Assembly (NCBI GenBank): GCA_016712885.1
Contig: JADJQF010000020.1
Location: 1 to 34,779 of the forward strand
DNA: 34,779 bases
Direction: 5' to 3'
DNA from: Candidatus Flexicrinis proximus
Lineage (GTDB): Bacteria; Chloroflexota; Anaerolineae; Aggregatilineales; Phototrophicaceae
The first letter of the stretch is position 1, and the number at the start of each line of letters is the position of its first letter. The notes beneath the pieces are model-generated. The model was not told where the DNA came from and did not search any database. It saw only the letters and a list, made by a program, of their open reading frames with translations. The translations under genes were made by a program, and so were the position numbers. Below are positions 1 through 7,816 of this stretch, one piece after another.

Positions 1-373
1 GGCGAACACCAGCAGGGTAAATCCAATCAAATCGCGGGTGGGGTCCATCTGGCTCCCGTAGTAAACGGAGACCAGCATCAGCGACCCGCCGATCCAGATC
101 ACCGGCGCGACCCGCCAGCCGCGCGAATATTGATACAGGCCCGACCCGAACAGGATCACCGCGCCAGCCAGCGGCGCGATCCAGTTCGCACGGCGGCGCC
201 CTCCGGCAGCAGGTACAGCACCGCGAATACGCCCAACACCAGCAGCGCCCACGTCATGCGCCCGACACGTGCCTTCGTCGTAGCCTTGCGCTTTCTGTCC
301 CTCGCGGTACTGCGATTGCGCGCCGTTTGACCGTGTACTTGCGTCGCGTGCTGGTGCGCCGGCGTGCTGCCAT
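1..373 (-). CDS. Membrane protein, N-terminal part (runs off left edge)
   Basis: The ATG at 373-371 follows a good Shine-Dalgarno (GGAGGGGC). The protein opens with a very basic N-terminus (MAARRRTSTRRKY) followed by hydrophobic segments, one being MTWALLVLGVFAVLYLL and another around WIAPLAGAVILFGSGLY. It continues beyond base 1. Two single-base frameshifts, near 290 and near 195, must be bridged to get this reading, so the sequence probably has indel errors here. The basic start plus several membrane helices indicates an inner-membrane protein. I do not recognise the family and assign no function. It is transcribed away from the Rhs locus. Confidence 0.55.
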
Positions 374-419
374 GCCCCTCCTGCCCCGCAATGTGAGAAC
401 TGTAACAGACAAGGGGGCA

Positions 420-1874
420 AATTGCAGTAAGTTCGCGTGGGGCGGCCCGGCCTCGACGTTCAACCCATACCTGTACGTCCGCGGCAACCCGGTCAATTGG
501 ACTGATCCGAGCGGCAGGCTTCCGCTCTTCCTGATCCCGGTGCTCGCTGCGGCGGCAGGCGCAGCGCTCAACAATGGCGGCGCGCATGCAGCCTCACAAC
601 TTCAATGGCAATGCCGGCACATTGTCCGATTGAGCGCGATCTGACGAGCTGCCGGGTGAAGGGGCCGTCCTCGGTCTGGCGAGCTTCGCCATTGGCGCAG
701 GCGTCGGCGCGCTCGGACTTTTCTGATTATTGGCTGCCGTTGCCGGCGAAGCAGGCGAGTTTGGCTTTGGCGCCTTCTATGATCGCCTGAACGGATACGG
801 GATCATGACACGGCGCTGCACAATAACCTGATCGGCCTCGGCATTGGCGCAGGGTTGGGGCTACAGGCTGGGCGTTCTCCGAGGACTGCGAAACGCCGAT
901 TTCAATGCATCGCATTCGCACATCGACGAGGTTTTCGACCCGCACTCTACGAATGCGGATCCCACTGCGCCACGATTGGGCAGAAGCGTTGACGACGCGA
1001 ACGCGCCGCGCTACCGTTCTGACGGCGGGGCTGCGCGTTAACAGCTTCAGCGCAGAGACGACGGTCGTCACCGCCGACGGCGACGCCGCGATCAGTACCA
1101 TTTCAGAAGGCGACCGTCCTTTGCTTATAACGAAACGACCGGCGAGATCGGCGAGTATGTCGTCACGGACACGATCTCACACGTCGATCAGATCGGTCGT
1201 CGTTGACCCCTCGACGGCGGACGTTGACGACCACCGCCGAGCATCCTTCTACACCACCTCCGGCGAGTGGGTCGACGCCGACGACCCGAAATCGGCGATG
1301 AAGTCGTGTGTTTGGACGGCAACGGCAATGAGTCGATTGCGGCTGTGGCTGACCCGCAGCCGATGTACAACCTTAACGGTCGATGAAGCGCACACCTTCT
1401 TCGTCGGCGACGGCGATTGGCTGGTGCATAATGCAGGTTGTGGAGGCCCTTATCAATATGCAGTCGAACCTGAAAATCGACTCCATCCAGACGCACCTAC
1501 AGTCGATGGTATTGCAGCTCCCGATGGGGTAACGCGGGTTCGAAATTACGCTTACGCTGGTTCAAACTATCAGCTAGAGGACTTTAGCAGAGCAATATCC
1601 TAGGAGTTGATTTTGATAGACAAGGTTTCCCATTTTCGATCCATACGTAATTGCGGGAAGCCCGAACCGACATGATATGGAAACACGGCCCACGACATCA
1701 CTAGCTGAACAGAACTTCAATCCGCAATGGAGGCCCGATGATCCGAAAATCGGAAGTGGTGCGTGTGTTTGGCATCAGCTTCAAGACGGATCCACAATGC
1801 AACTCATCCCGCGCACTCTAAATGAAGCCGTCCCGCATACTGGGGGGGCAAGTATAATTAGAAACTTGCCATAA
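420..1874 (+). pseudogene. Rhs core tail + HINT domain + WHH-like HNH nuclease toxin (frameshifted)
   Basis: This is the C-terminal part of an Rhs/YD-repeat polymorphic toxin; the large N-terminal shell is absent. In order it has: the Rhs-associated core signature FNPYLYVRGNPVNWTDPSG (about 458-515); a Gly/Ala-rich hydrophobic linker (about 520-880); a HINT self-cleaving domain (about 1045-1435) with NSFSAETTVVTADGD at its start and the diagnostic end DEAHTFFVGDGDWLVHN; and a toxin (about 1436-1874). The toxin has FDRQGFPIFDPY, VWHQLQDGSTMQLIP and HTGG, the layout of the WHH group of HNH/ENDO VII nucleases. The second His of WHH is Gln, and the His expected before HTGG is Asn, so activity is uncertain. 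At least five frame changes are needed to read it through. A SUKH-like immunity gene follows immediately. The family assignment comes from recalled motifs. Confidence 0.75.
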
Positions 1875-1899
1875 GCCGGAATACTGGAGGAGACACTAC

Positions 1900-2085
1900 A
1901 TGCTGGGAAGTCCACAATCAGTTTACAGACTCCACCAATTTGAAGAGGAACTCGGAATACTGCTTCCGTCTGATTATTTCGAGTATATGCTAACAAGAAA
2001 TACTGATTCAACCCACAATATGTATCTCGTTAGCAGTTCCTTCGGAGAATTTATTAAGGCACTGTTCAATAACCCCTATTTTTAG
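1900..2085 (+). CDS. Short SUKH (SMI1/KNR4)-like immunity protein
   Basis: This 61-residue protein starts at an ATG 5 nt after GGAGGAGAC, 25 bp downstream of the nuclease toxin. The opening FEEELGILLPSDYFEYML is the classic SUKH start (FE..LG..LP.DY..F), and the end FGEFIKALFNNPYF matches the usual SUKH C-terminal helix. The central beta-sheet region of a normal domain of about 130 residues is missing. It may therefore be an internally deleted remnant or a minimal form. SUKH proteins neutralise nuclease toxins of polymorphic toxin systems, including WHH types, so it probably protects the cell from the adjacent toxin. Base composition is AT-richer than the chromosome, like the toxin end, as is usual for exchanged cassettes. 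Confidence 0.65.
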   Translation: MLGSPQSVYRLHQFEEELGILLPSDYFEYMLTRNTDSTHNMYLVSSSFGEFIKALFNNPYF

Positions 2086-2117
2086 CGATTCTTTCTTATC
2101 ATACGCGACCCAACCTC

Positions 2118-2746
2118 CGGCACATTCCTGACCCAAGACCTGGCGAGTGGGTGAACGCCGGCGACCTCGAAATCGGCGATGAAGTCGTGTCGCTTGACGG
2201 CAACGGCACAGTCGAGTCGATTGCGGTTGTGGACCTGACCCGCAGCCGATGTACAACCCAACGGTCGATGAAGCGCACACCTTCTTCGTCGGCGACGGCG
2301 ATTGGCTGGTGCATAATTGCGAAACAATTGTGACCAGAGACTTTGCTCACTCAACATCCATGGAAAATATCGATAATATCTTGAAGGAGGGGCTGAATGA
2401 AAGTGCAGCTAAGATAAGTAGCAGAAGAGGCTTGATTAATCGTCCCGGGAGTTTTTATACGGTGGAAGTCACCCCAGCAACTTGGTCAGACGTCGGTTCC
2501 GATATAATAGGTTTCGGGCACAGACATGCTACTGATGGAATGCCAGCTATATTGATCATGAAGATGCCTGACAAGTTGTTTGAGGATTTAGTGTCCAGAA
2601 ATTTGGTGCTCCGTCGCCCATTAGCTGGACTAGATCACTTGACTGAAGTTGTCTTCTCAGGCGGATCCTTCCCGCTAATTAATAAGGGAATAGATGACGG
2701 AATTGTAACCTGGGCGGTTCGCGATCCATTCAAGGACAGGAGGTAA
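2118..2746 (+). pseudogene. Orphan toxin cassette: HINT fragment + putative ADP-ribosyltransferase-like toxin
   Basis: It begins with the last third of a HINT domain nearly identical to that of the first cassette (GEWVNAGDLEIGDEV ... DEAHTFFVGDGDWLVHN). The fragment has no start of its own and carries one frameshift near 2238. The toxin, about 2325-2746 and roughly 140 residues, is uninterrupted. It has HSTSMENIDNILKEGL, then PGSFYTVEV, then LTEVVFSGGSF near its end. The spacing of an H-T-S/GL start, an SFYT strand and a late Glu-containing strand resembles ART-fold toxins, but this is inference and could be wrong. The layout (silent cassette with a HINT homology arm, toxin and immunity gene, behind an intact toxin end) is what is known for displaced or orphan Rhs tips that can recombine onto the main gene. 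Confidence 0.6.
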
Positions 2747-2750
2747 AACG

Positions 2751-3101
2751 GTGGACGAATACGATGTTAACTCCATTACCATTCCTGACTGGCCACCACT
2801 TCACCAACTTGAGGATCAAAGTTGGCAACGTACATGGAAGATACAACGTTCTCAGCAACAAACCATAGATGCGGACTTCACTCAGATTCAAGAAGAGTTG
2901 TCTCAGGATGGAATAAAGGTTTCAATCGCAAGAGTAGGTGAGGAAATTCATGTCCAGGTCACGACTATCCGATGGGGTTGGGACGACGAATTGATCGTTT
3001 ACTCTTACAAGCTATTGGATATCCTAAATCAGAAGATAGTTGGCATAACTGCAATACAAAATCAACAAAAAGAGTTGTGGATCCCACATTTACGAAAATA
3101 A
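2751..3101 (+). CDS. Putative immunity protein of the orphan cassette (unknown family)
   Basis: The 116-residue product starts at GTG, 7 nt after a strong Shine-Dalgarno (AGGACAGGAGG) and 4 nt beyond the toxin stop, so the two are translationally close-coupled. The protein is acidic and soluble, with no signal peptide or membrane helix. It has an amphipathic middle (QEELSQDGIKVSIARVGEEIHVQVTT) and a C-terminal helix. I do not recognise a family. The position directly behind a toxin in a polymorphic-toxin array is the reason to call it an immunity protein. Composition is AT-rich (many AAA/ATT codons), like the toxin and unlike the flanking chromosome. Confidence 0.6.
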   Translation: MDEYDVNSITIPDWPPLHQLEDQSWQRTWKIQRSQQQTIDADFTQIQEELSQDGIKVSIARVGEEIHVQVTTIRWGWDDELIVYSYKLLDILNQKIVGITAIQNQQKELWIPHLRK

Positions 3102-3124
3102 ACTTCAAAATGGTGCAAGTACCC

Positions 3125-3240
3125 ACCGAATACCGACAACAACTGCCGAACCCCACGTTTACAATCTTTCCAGCGAGTGGGTCGACTTGGTCGGACGCTT
3201 CGTTCAACTCATACCTCTATATAAATGTATGAGGCGGCTT
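3125..3240 (+). pseudogene. Degenerate HINT / Rhs-core remnant
   Basis: Read across frames, 3130-3195 aligns with the HINT segment of cassette one: ACAACTGCCGA...GCGAGTGGGTCGAC here against the TTAEHPFYTTSGEWVD coding region at about 1230-1275. It is followed at about 3200-3228 by SFNSYLYI, which matches the Rhs core FNPYLYV. No reading frame is intact. It is a decayed third copy of the recombination-homology region, showing that at least one more cassette exchange took place here. Confidence 0.5.
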
Positions 3241-3255
3241 TGCAAGTAGAACCTC

Positions 3256-3282
3256 GACCCCGGTGATGAGCCGGGGTCTTTG
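3256..3282. terminator. Hairpin terminator between convergent genes
   Basis: A perfect 8-bp stem GACCCCGG/CCGGGGTC with a 7-nt loop is followed by TTTGAT on the plus strand. It lies 2 nt beyond the end of the minus-strand gene at 3284 and downstream of the plus-strand immunity gene, so it probably serves transcripts from both sides. Confidence 0.6.
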
Positions 3283-3283
3283 A

Positions 3284-3834
3284 TCATGCCAGCGCCCCTT
3301 CCATCCGCAGTGCACGCGCCTGCGACATGATGTTGGGCGAGTGATGCCGTATACCTGTTTGATCTCCCCCGTTAGTCAGCTTCACGTTGCCGTCCAACTT
3401 CAACTTCTCCGCGAGCTCAAGCGCGCGGGGGCTGGCTGACTTGGTTGCACGGAATGGTTCCGGCGGGGGAAGCTGTGGCTGTTCTGTCTTGTCTATGCGG
3501 ATCGGCTCGTAGTCGTCTTCGTATATACCGGACAGGACTTCAAGGATCTTCGTCTCGTCGGCGACACCCTGCCGCTTGAGGTACTTCACGTAGTTCTGTT
3601 CGAGTACCGTCTGGTATTTTCCCTGCGCTGCGGCATTGGCCGCTGCCACCTGCTCCTGCTCGGCGCGTTCCAGGGCCATGTCCTGCCGCACGGTCTCGCC
3701 GGTCGCCATGTTGATGATCGCAGGAGCAAGCCGAGAATCACGGCGGTGATCTGTGTCACGTTGACCAGGCCGATGCGGATAACCTCAGTCGCCTCGCTTG
3801 CTGCCACCAGACTGGCGAACACGTTGAGCGCCAT
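3284..3834 (-). CDS. Unknown single-pass membrane protein inserted in Rhs remnant
   Basis: The ATG at 3834-3832 (upstream GTGAGG) begins MALNVFASLVAASEATEVIRI. A hydrophobic segment follows (VNVTQITAVILGLLLAPAII), then, after one frameshift near 3722, a long charged and helical cytoplasmic-type region (QDMALERAEQEQVAAANAAA; LEQNYVKYLKRQG). It ends with a Pro-rich linker and RALELAEKLKLDGNVKL. Total length is about 183 residues. I do not recognise a family. Its start codon touches Rhs-core-like sequence (VNLTDPSG at 3835 onward), while the other half of the core motif lies beyond its stop, so the gene appears to have landed inside an Rhs core. A secretion- or phage-related role would be speculation. 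Confidence 0.55.
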
Positions 3835-3970
3835 TTCGGTCAACCTCACCGATCCGAGCGGACGCATCGCGCTGCCCGGCGCGGGTGTGACGCTCTATTC
3901 GGCGCTTCGCCCATCCGCTATACTCGTACTTTGCCGCGCTGACCTTAGGCGCAATTTCGGCGGGTTGTGA
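3835..3970 (+). pseudogene. Rhs core tail remnant
   Basis: The plus strand encodes SVNLTDPSGRIALPGAGVTL, a close relative of the NPVNWTDPSGRLPL core tail at about 488-530. No start or upstream shell is attached. It is the right-hand half of the Rhs core whose left half (SFNSYLYI) ends near 3228. Confidence 0.5.
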
Positions 3971-3986
3971 CAGGAACGGAGAACGA

Positions 3987-4736
3987 ATGCCAACGCCTGA
4001 GTGGAATCGCAGATGGGTGGACGAGTATCACGAACAGCAGGGCAGCAAGATGGACTATTACGGCGCGCATTGGGGCGACCCCGATCCCGCGCTGGCCTTC
4101 CCATCCCGCCTGCGTAAGCTCCTGCCGGAAGCCCTTATGGCCGGTCTGCTGACCATTAAGCCGCTCCGTGACGCCCTCAATGCCCGCCGGCGCGACAAGA
4201 CCACCTACCAGCCGCCGCTCTACACCGTATTGACCCGCTACGTCCGGCCCTATATCCGCCCCGACGTCACCGTGCTGGAAATTGGACCCGGCGGCGGCCG
4301 CTGGACCAAGTACATGCTCCACGCTAAGCACCTGACCCTGGTCGAACTCAATACCGAATTCTTCGACTATCTGCGCAATCGCTTCGCCGCCCAGCTCTCC
4401 AAGCTCCGTTTTTACCAGACCCGCGATTATGAGCTCGAAGGCGTCGAGAGCAGCTCCATCGACTTCGGCTTCTCCTTCGGCGTATTCGTCCACATCGACC
4501 CCGAAGGCATCCAGGCCTATCTGGCCGAACTCGCGCGCGTCGTCAAATCCGGCGGCCATATCGTGATCCAGTACGCCGATAAGACCAAAGAAGGCGGACG
4601 GGAGCGCACCGGTTTCTCCGACATGACCCCGGCTAAAATGGAAGGCTTCGTGGCCGCCCTGCCGGCCCTGGAGATCCTGAAACACGATACCACGCTCTTG
4701 AATCACAGCAGCGTGATCATCCTCAGGAAGCGCTAG
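3987..4736 (+). CDS. Class I SAM-dependent methyltransferase (type 11-like)
   Basis: This 249-residue cytosolic protein transfers a methyl group from S-adenosylmethionine to an unidentified acceptor. Motif I VLEIGPGGGRW (residues 96-106) forms the SAM-binding glycine loop. E120 at the end of strand 2 (LTLVELN) is the usual ribose-binding acid. IDFGFSFGVFVHID (about 158-171) is motif IV, followed by ARVVKSGGHIVIQY. The first 90 residues are an N-terminal extension rich in Trp and Arg. The start is ATG 3987, preceded by GGAACGGAG. It is intact and stands alone, so the context does not reveal its substrate. It is the first chromosomal-type gene after the Rhs debris. Confidence 0.8.
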   Translation: MPTPEWNRRWVDEYHEQQGSKMDYYGAHWGDPDPALAFPSRLRKLLPEALMAGLLTIKPLRDALNARRRDKTTYQPPLYTVLTRYVRPYIRPDVTVLEIGPGGGRWTKYMLHAKHLTLVELNTEFFDYLRNRFAAQLSKLRFYQTRDYELEGVESSSIDFGFSFGVFVHIDPEGIQAYLAELARVVKSGGHIVIQYADKTKEGGRERTGFSDMTPAKMEGFVAALPALEILKHDTTLLNHSSVIILRKR

Positions 4737-4763
4737 CGTCCTCCGGCTGTGGAGGGTAAAAAG

Positions 4764-5069
4764 ATGATGGAACATGTCATCATCCCTATCAACTATATTG
4801 AGCGGAAGCCGAACTCGAACAAATACAAGGTTGTGGGTTCGCGCCTAACCGTCGACTTCCGCTCGCTCTTTATCGACGATCCCGAATGGCCGGTCGAGCG
4901 TATTTCCGAAAACTATGACCTCACCCCCGCCGAAATCCACGCCGCGTGGTCGTTCTACTATGACCATAAGGCCGAGATCGACGCGCACATCGCCGAGCAA
5001 AACGCCGACTTCGAGGCGCACGCCGGAGAATCCCGCGCCCAGAAAGCCGAACTCATCCGCAAATACTGA
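4764..5069 (+). CDS. DUF433-family protein (orphan VapB45-like antitoxin)
   Basis: The 101-residue product matches the DUF433 pattern: an N-terminal strand pair, then ISENYDLTPAEIHAAWSFYYDHKAEID, the helix-turn-helix-like core of this family. DUF433 proteins are commonly the antitoxin or DNA-binding partner of a DUF5615 PIN-like toxin. No such partner follows, and the next 200 bp hold no convincing gene, so this is an orphan. I chose ATG 4764 (second ATG at 4767) because GGAGGG sits 7 nt upstream; a GTG at 4749 lies before that site. The C-terminus is charged and helical. Confidence 0.75.
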   Translation: MMEHVIIPINYIERKPNSNKYKVVGSRLTVDFRSLFIDDPEWPVERISENYDLTPAEIHAAWSFYYDHKAEIDAHIAEQNADFEAHAGESRAQKAELIRKY

Positions 5070-5216
5070 GGAACGCACCGGCAAGAAGTGGGAAGAGAGT
5101 TAGCTCAACTCATTCCACCGGCTCCAGATGCAGCCCTGAGACCCCGCGCAACCCTAATGGCCGTGTTAAGCGAAATTCTGTATCGCGACGCCATCCTCAG
5201 CAAGTCGATCCGACGC

Positions 5217-5246
5217 TTAGAATGGGAAACCAGCTCGCGTTATAAT
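5217..5246 (+). promoter_or_regulatory. Sigma70-type promoter upstream of NucS-like gene
   Basis: A consensus TATAAT at 5241-5246 lies 38 bp before the ATG at 5284, with a weak -35 (TTAGAA, 5217-5222) at 18 bp. The preceding 5070-5216 shows nothing else recognisable. Confidence 0.5.
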
Positions 5247-5283
5247 CGGAGACAGTAGTCCATCCCATTCGGGCAGAGGAAGA

Positions 5284-6213
5284 ATGACGAATTACTATCG
5301 GATTATGCTTGGTAAAAAGAGTATTCATGCTCAACAGTGTATAGCTGAGGGATTTATTGGTCTTCATTATGGCATTCAGCAGGATTTAACAGGGAAACTT
5401 CCCGATTCGTGGCGTTCGTTTAACCGTGAATTCATTCCAATTTATCTTTCAACCCATCCAGACAAGACCAAAGTCGCAGCAGGGCTTGCCTGCGGCGCGT
5501 TGTGGACTGTCTCAAAAGGGATCGAGAAGGGCGATATCGTCCTTTCTCCTGACGGTGAAGGTTCCTATCACATTGGCGAGGTCGTCGGTGACTACTATTA
5601 CGCGGAGGGGCTTGAACTTCCCCACCGGCGTGCAGTGCAATGGATGCCTCGAACCCTTGCGCGTAATGATATGAGTCCTTCCCTTCAGAGTTCGATAGGT
5701 TCATCCGGCACTCTGAGCAATATCTCGGGACACCGTGCCGAAATTGAGCGCCTCATCTCAGGAAACGCTGCACCCTTATTGGCGGTTTCTGAGCCGACCG
5801 TCGAAGACCCAATCGCGTTTGCCATGGAGAAACATCTCGAGGATTTCCTCGTCCACAATTGGGCGCATTCGGACTTGGGAAAGATCTACGATGTTTACCA
5901 GGTTGACAATGAACTCGTAGGTCAACAATTCCAAACGGATGACAGAGGTTATATTGATATTCTTGCATTAAGCAAAGACAGGAAGACCCTTCTGGTTCTT
6001 GAACTCAAGAAGGGTCGGGCAAGCGACGTCGTTATTGGCCAGATTCTACGTTACATGGGATATGTACAGGAGGTCTTGGCCGAAGAAGGTCAACAGGTTC
6101 GCGGTGTGATTATTGCTTTGGAAGACGACCTGAGAATCAGAAGGGCACTAAAGCTGGTGCCGACTGTAGAGTTTTATCGCTACCAGGTTTCCTTCAAATT
6201 GATCAAGACGTGA
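5284..6213 (+). CDS. PUA/EVE-like domain fused to NucS-type PD-(D/E)XK endonuclease
   Basis: This 309-residue protein has two domains. Residues 1-125 contain KGDIVLSPDGEGSYHIGEV and ELPHRRAVQW, a pattern typical of PUA/EVE-like readers attached to restriction nucleases. Residues 170-309 carry an endonuclease-NucS (DUF91) fold: helix E182/E186, then YID with D225, then LVLELKKG with E240 and K242, then Q253 in GQILRYMGYV. This gives a complete E..D..ExK..Q active site. Known relatives are nucleases, some acting as modification-dependent (type IV) restriction enzymes. That role is inferred, and a repair nuclease is an alternative. The start is ATG 5284 after AGAGGAAG. Codon use is AT-richer than the following reductase, which suggests horizontal acquisition. 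The gene is intact and monocistronic. Confidence 0.75.
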   Translation: MTNYYRIMLGKKSIHAQQCIAEGFIGLHYGIQQDLTGKLPDSWRSFNREFIPIYLSTHPDKTKVAAGLACGALWTVSKGIEKGDIVLSPDGEGSYHIGEVVGDYYYAEGLELPHRRAVQWMPRTLARNDMSPSLQSSIGSSGTLSNISGHRAEIERLISGNAAPLLAVSEPTVEDPIAFAMEKHLEDFLVHNWAHSDLGKIYDVYQVDNELVGQQFQTDDRGYIDILALSKDRKTLLVLELKKGRASDVVIGQILRYMGYVQEVLAEEGQQVRGVIIALEDDLRIRRALKLVPTVEFYRYQVSFKLIKT

Positions 6214-6286
6214 GCCAGAAGCATCTGGAATTCAGCCCATCGATGTACACTAACGTATTGCTGTTCCTATTAGCTAAGGATTTGAA

Positions 6287-7270
6287 ATGGAATACGTCCG
6301 TCTGGGCAACACCGGCCTAAAGGTCTCGCGCATCTGCCTCGGCATGATGACCTACGGCGACCCGAACTGGCGCGATTGGGTCCTAGGCATCGACGCCGCA
6401 CGTCCCATCGTCACCAAAGCCGCCGAAGCCGGCATCAACTTCTACGACACCGCCGATATGTACTCCGTCGGCGTCAGCGAGGAAGTCACCGGCGCGCTGC
6501 TGCGCGAACTGTTCCCGATCCGCGATGAGGTCGTTGTCGCCACCAAGGTTTATAACCCGATGGGCGACGGTCCGAATCAGCGCGGCCTCTCTCGCAAGCA
6601 CATCATGGATAGCATCGACGCCAGTCTGCGCCGCCTCAACATGGACTTTGTCGATCTCTACCAGATCCACCGGTGGGATTACGACACGCCGATTGAGGAA
6701 ACGCTCGACGCGCTCAACGATGTCGTCCGCGCCGGCAAAGCCCGTTACATCGGCGCCAGCAGCATGTTCGCCTGGCAGTTCATGCAGGCGCTGGCCCTCA
6801 GCGAGAAGCACGGCTGGGCCAAATTCGTCTCGATGCAGAACCATTACAACCTGGTCTACCGCGAGGAAGAGCGCGAGATGATCCCGCTGTGCATCGATCA
6901 GGGCGTCGGCCTCATCCCGTGGAGCCCGCTGGCGCGCGGCTTCCTGGCCGGCAACCGCACCCGCGAGAAGGGTGGCGAGACCACCCGCGCCGCCTCGGAC
7001 AGCTTCGCTCACGGCATGTATTACGGCGACTCCGACTTCAATGTGCTGGATGCGGTGATCGCGGTTGCCGGGCGCCACAACGTCAAACCGGCCCAGATCG
7101 CCCTCGCGTGGATGCTGCACAAACCCGGCATCACCAGCCCGATCATCGGCGCCAGTAAGCTTTACCAGCTTGAAGAAGCCCTCGACGCCCTGAACATCGT
7201 GCTCGGCGCGGATGAAATCGCCGAACTGGAAGCTGCTTACGTCCCGCATCCGGTGTTGGGCCATGGATGA
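6287..7270 (+). CDS. Aldo/keto reductase
   Basis: An NADPH-dependent oxidoreductase of the AKR TIM-barrel family, 327 residues and full length. The catalytic tetrad is visible: D54 and Y59 in NFYDTADMY, K87 in VVVATKVYN and H128 in YQIHRWD. The cofactor-binding end is present as IPWSPLARGFLAG and SPIIGASKLYQLEEAL. The sequence is of the YajO/YghZ/Tas-like soluble AKR type, acting on aldehydes or ketones; the natural substrate is unknown. ATG 6287 has AAGGAT upstream. It overlaps the next gene by ATGA, so the two form a translationally coupled pair. Confidence 0.9.
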   Translation: MEYVRLGNTGLKVSRICLGMMTYGDPNWRDWVLGIDAARPIVTKAAEAGINFYDTADMYSVGVSEEVTGALLRELFPIRDEVVVATKVYNPMGDGPNQRGLSRKHIMDSIDASLRRLNMDFVDLYQIHRWDYDTPIEETLDALNDVVRAGKARYIGASSMFAWQFMQALALSEKHGWAKFVSMQNHYNLVYREEEREMIPLCIDQGVGLIPWSPLARGFLAGNRTREKGGETTRAASDSFAHGMYYGDSDFNVLDAVIAVAGRHNVKPAQIALAWMLHKPGITSPIIGASKLYQLEEALDALNIVLGADEIAELEAAYVPHPVLGHG

Positions 7271-7662
7271 CCGCTGATATCGTTTATGCGGTCAATCCGC
7301 CGGTGGCGGACGCCGCGCTCAATGCGTTGTTCGCGGCGAGCTGGCCGGCGCACGCGACAGCGGATTTCGAACGCCTGCTGCGCCATTGCCTTGTCTATGT
7401 ATGCGCCTTTGACGGAGAACGCCTGATGGGGTTCGTCAAAGTGATCGGCGACGGCGGGATACACGGGTTTCTGCTCGACACGACCGTACACCCTGACTAC
7501 CGGCGGCGCGGGGTCGGCATCCGGCTGGTACAGGAAGCGACCGCCGCCTCAAAGGCGCGCGGTGTCGAATGGCTGCACGTCGACTATGAGCCGCACCTCG
7601 ACGCGTTCTATCGCGAATGCGGCTTCACGCACACCATGGCGGGTCTGATTGACCTGACGTAA
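7267..7662 (+). CDS. GNAT family N-acetyltransferase
   Basis: This 131-residue cytosolic acetyltransferase uses acetyl-CoA; the substrate is unknown. Motif A is TVHPDYRRRGVGIRLV (residues 73-88), with the RRRGVG pyrophosphate loop. The later motif B region is LDAFYRECGFTHT, typical of the family end. The ATG overlaps the stop codon of the reductase by four bases (ATGA), indicating coupled translation in one operon. Confidence 0.85.
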   Translation: MTADIVYAVNPPVADAALNALFAASWPAHATADFERLLRHCLVYVCAFDGERLMGFVKVIGDGGIHGFLLDTTVHPDYRRRGVGIRLVQEATAASKARGVEWLHVDYEPHLDAFYRECGFTHTMAGLIDLT

Positions 7663-7771
7663 CGGGCGCAGGGGCGCGAGCACTCGCCCGTACTGCCCTG
7701 ATCCTTTCGGCATTAGCCGGCGTTGATCGGGTTAGCCAGTCGTTTTGGCGTCGGCGCGCTGGCGCAATTTA

Positions 7772-7780
7772 TGCTATACT
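7772..7780 (+). promoter_or_regulatory. Extended -10 promoter for the Trm112-like gene
   Basis: TGCTATACT (TGn + TATACT) lies 36 bp upstream of the ATG at 7817. No good -35 is visible, as is usual for extended -10 promoters. The same TGn-TATANT pattern recurs upstream of radA, rpoD, the A1408 methyltransferase gene and the SOS-box gene. Confidence 0.5.
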
Positions 7781-7816
7781 CCCGCAACGTGTGATTCAGC
7801 ACAGGTTCTCCTCCAA

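Noticed and set aside
4764..5103. Complete DUF433/DUF5615 toxin-antitoxin pair
   Set aside because: No PIN-like toxin frame follows the DUF433 gene; only a short tail frame ending at 5103.
3945..7264. Long minus-strand frames opposite the methyltransferase and the aldo/keto reductase
   Set aside because: Antisense shadows; the plus-strand genes are complete, with motifs and start sites.
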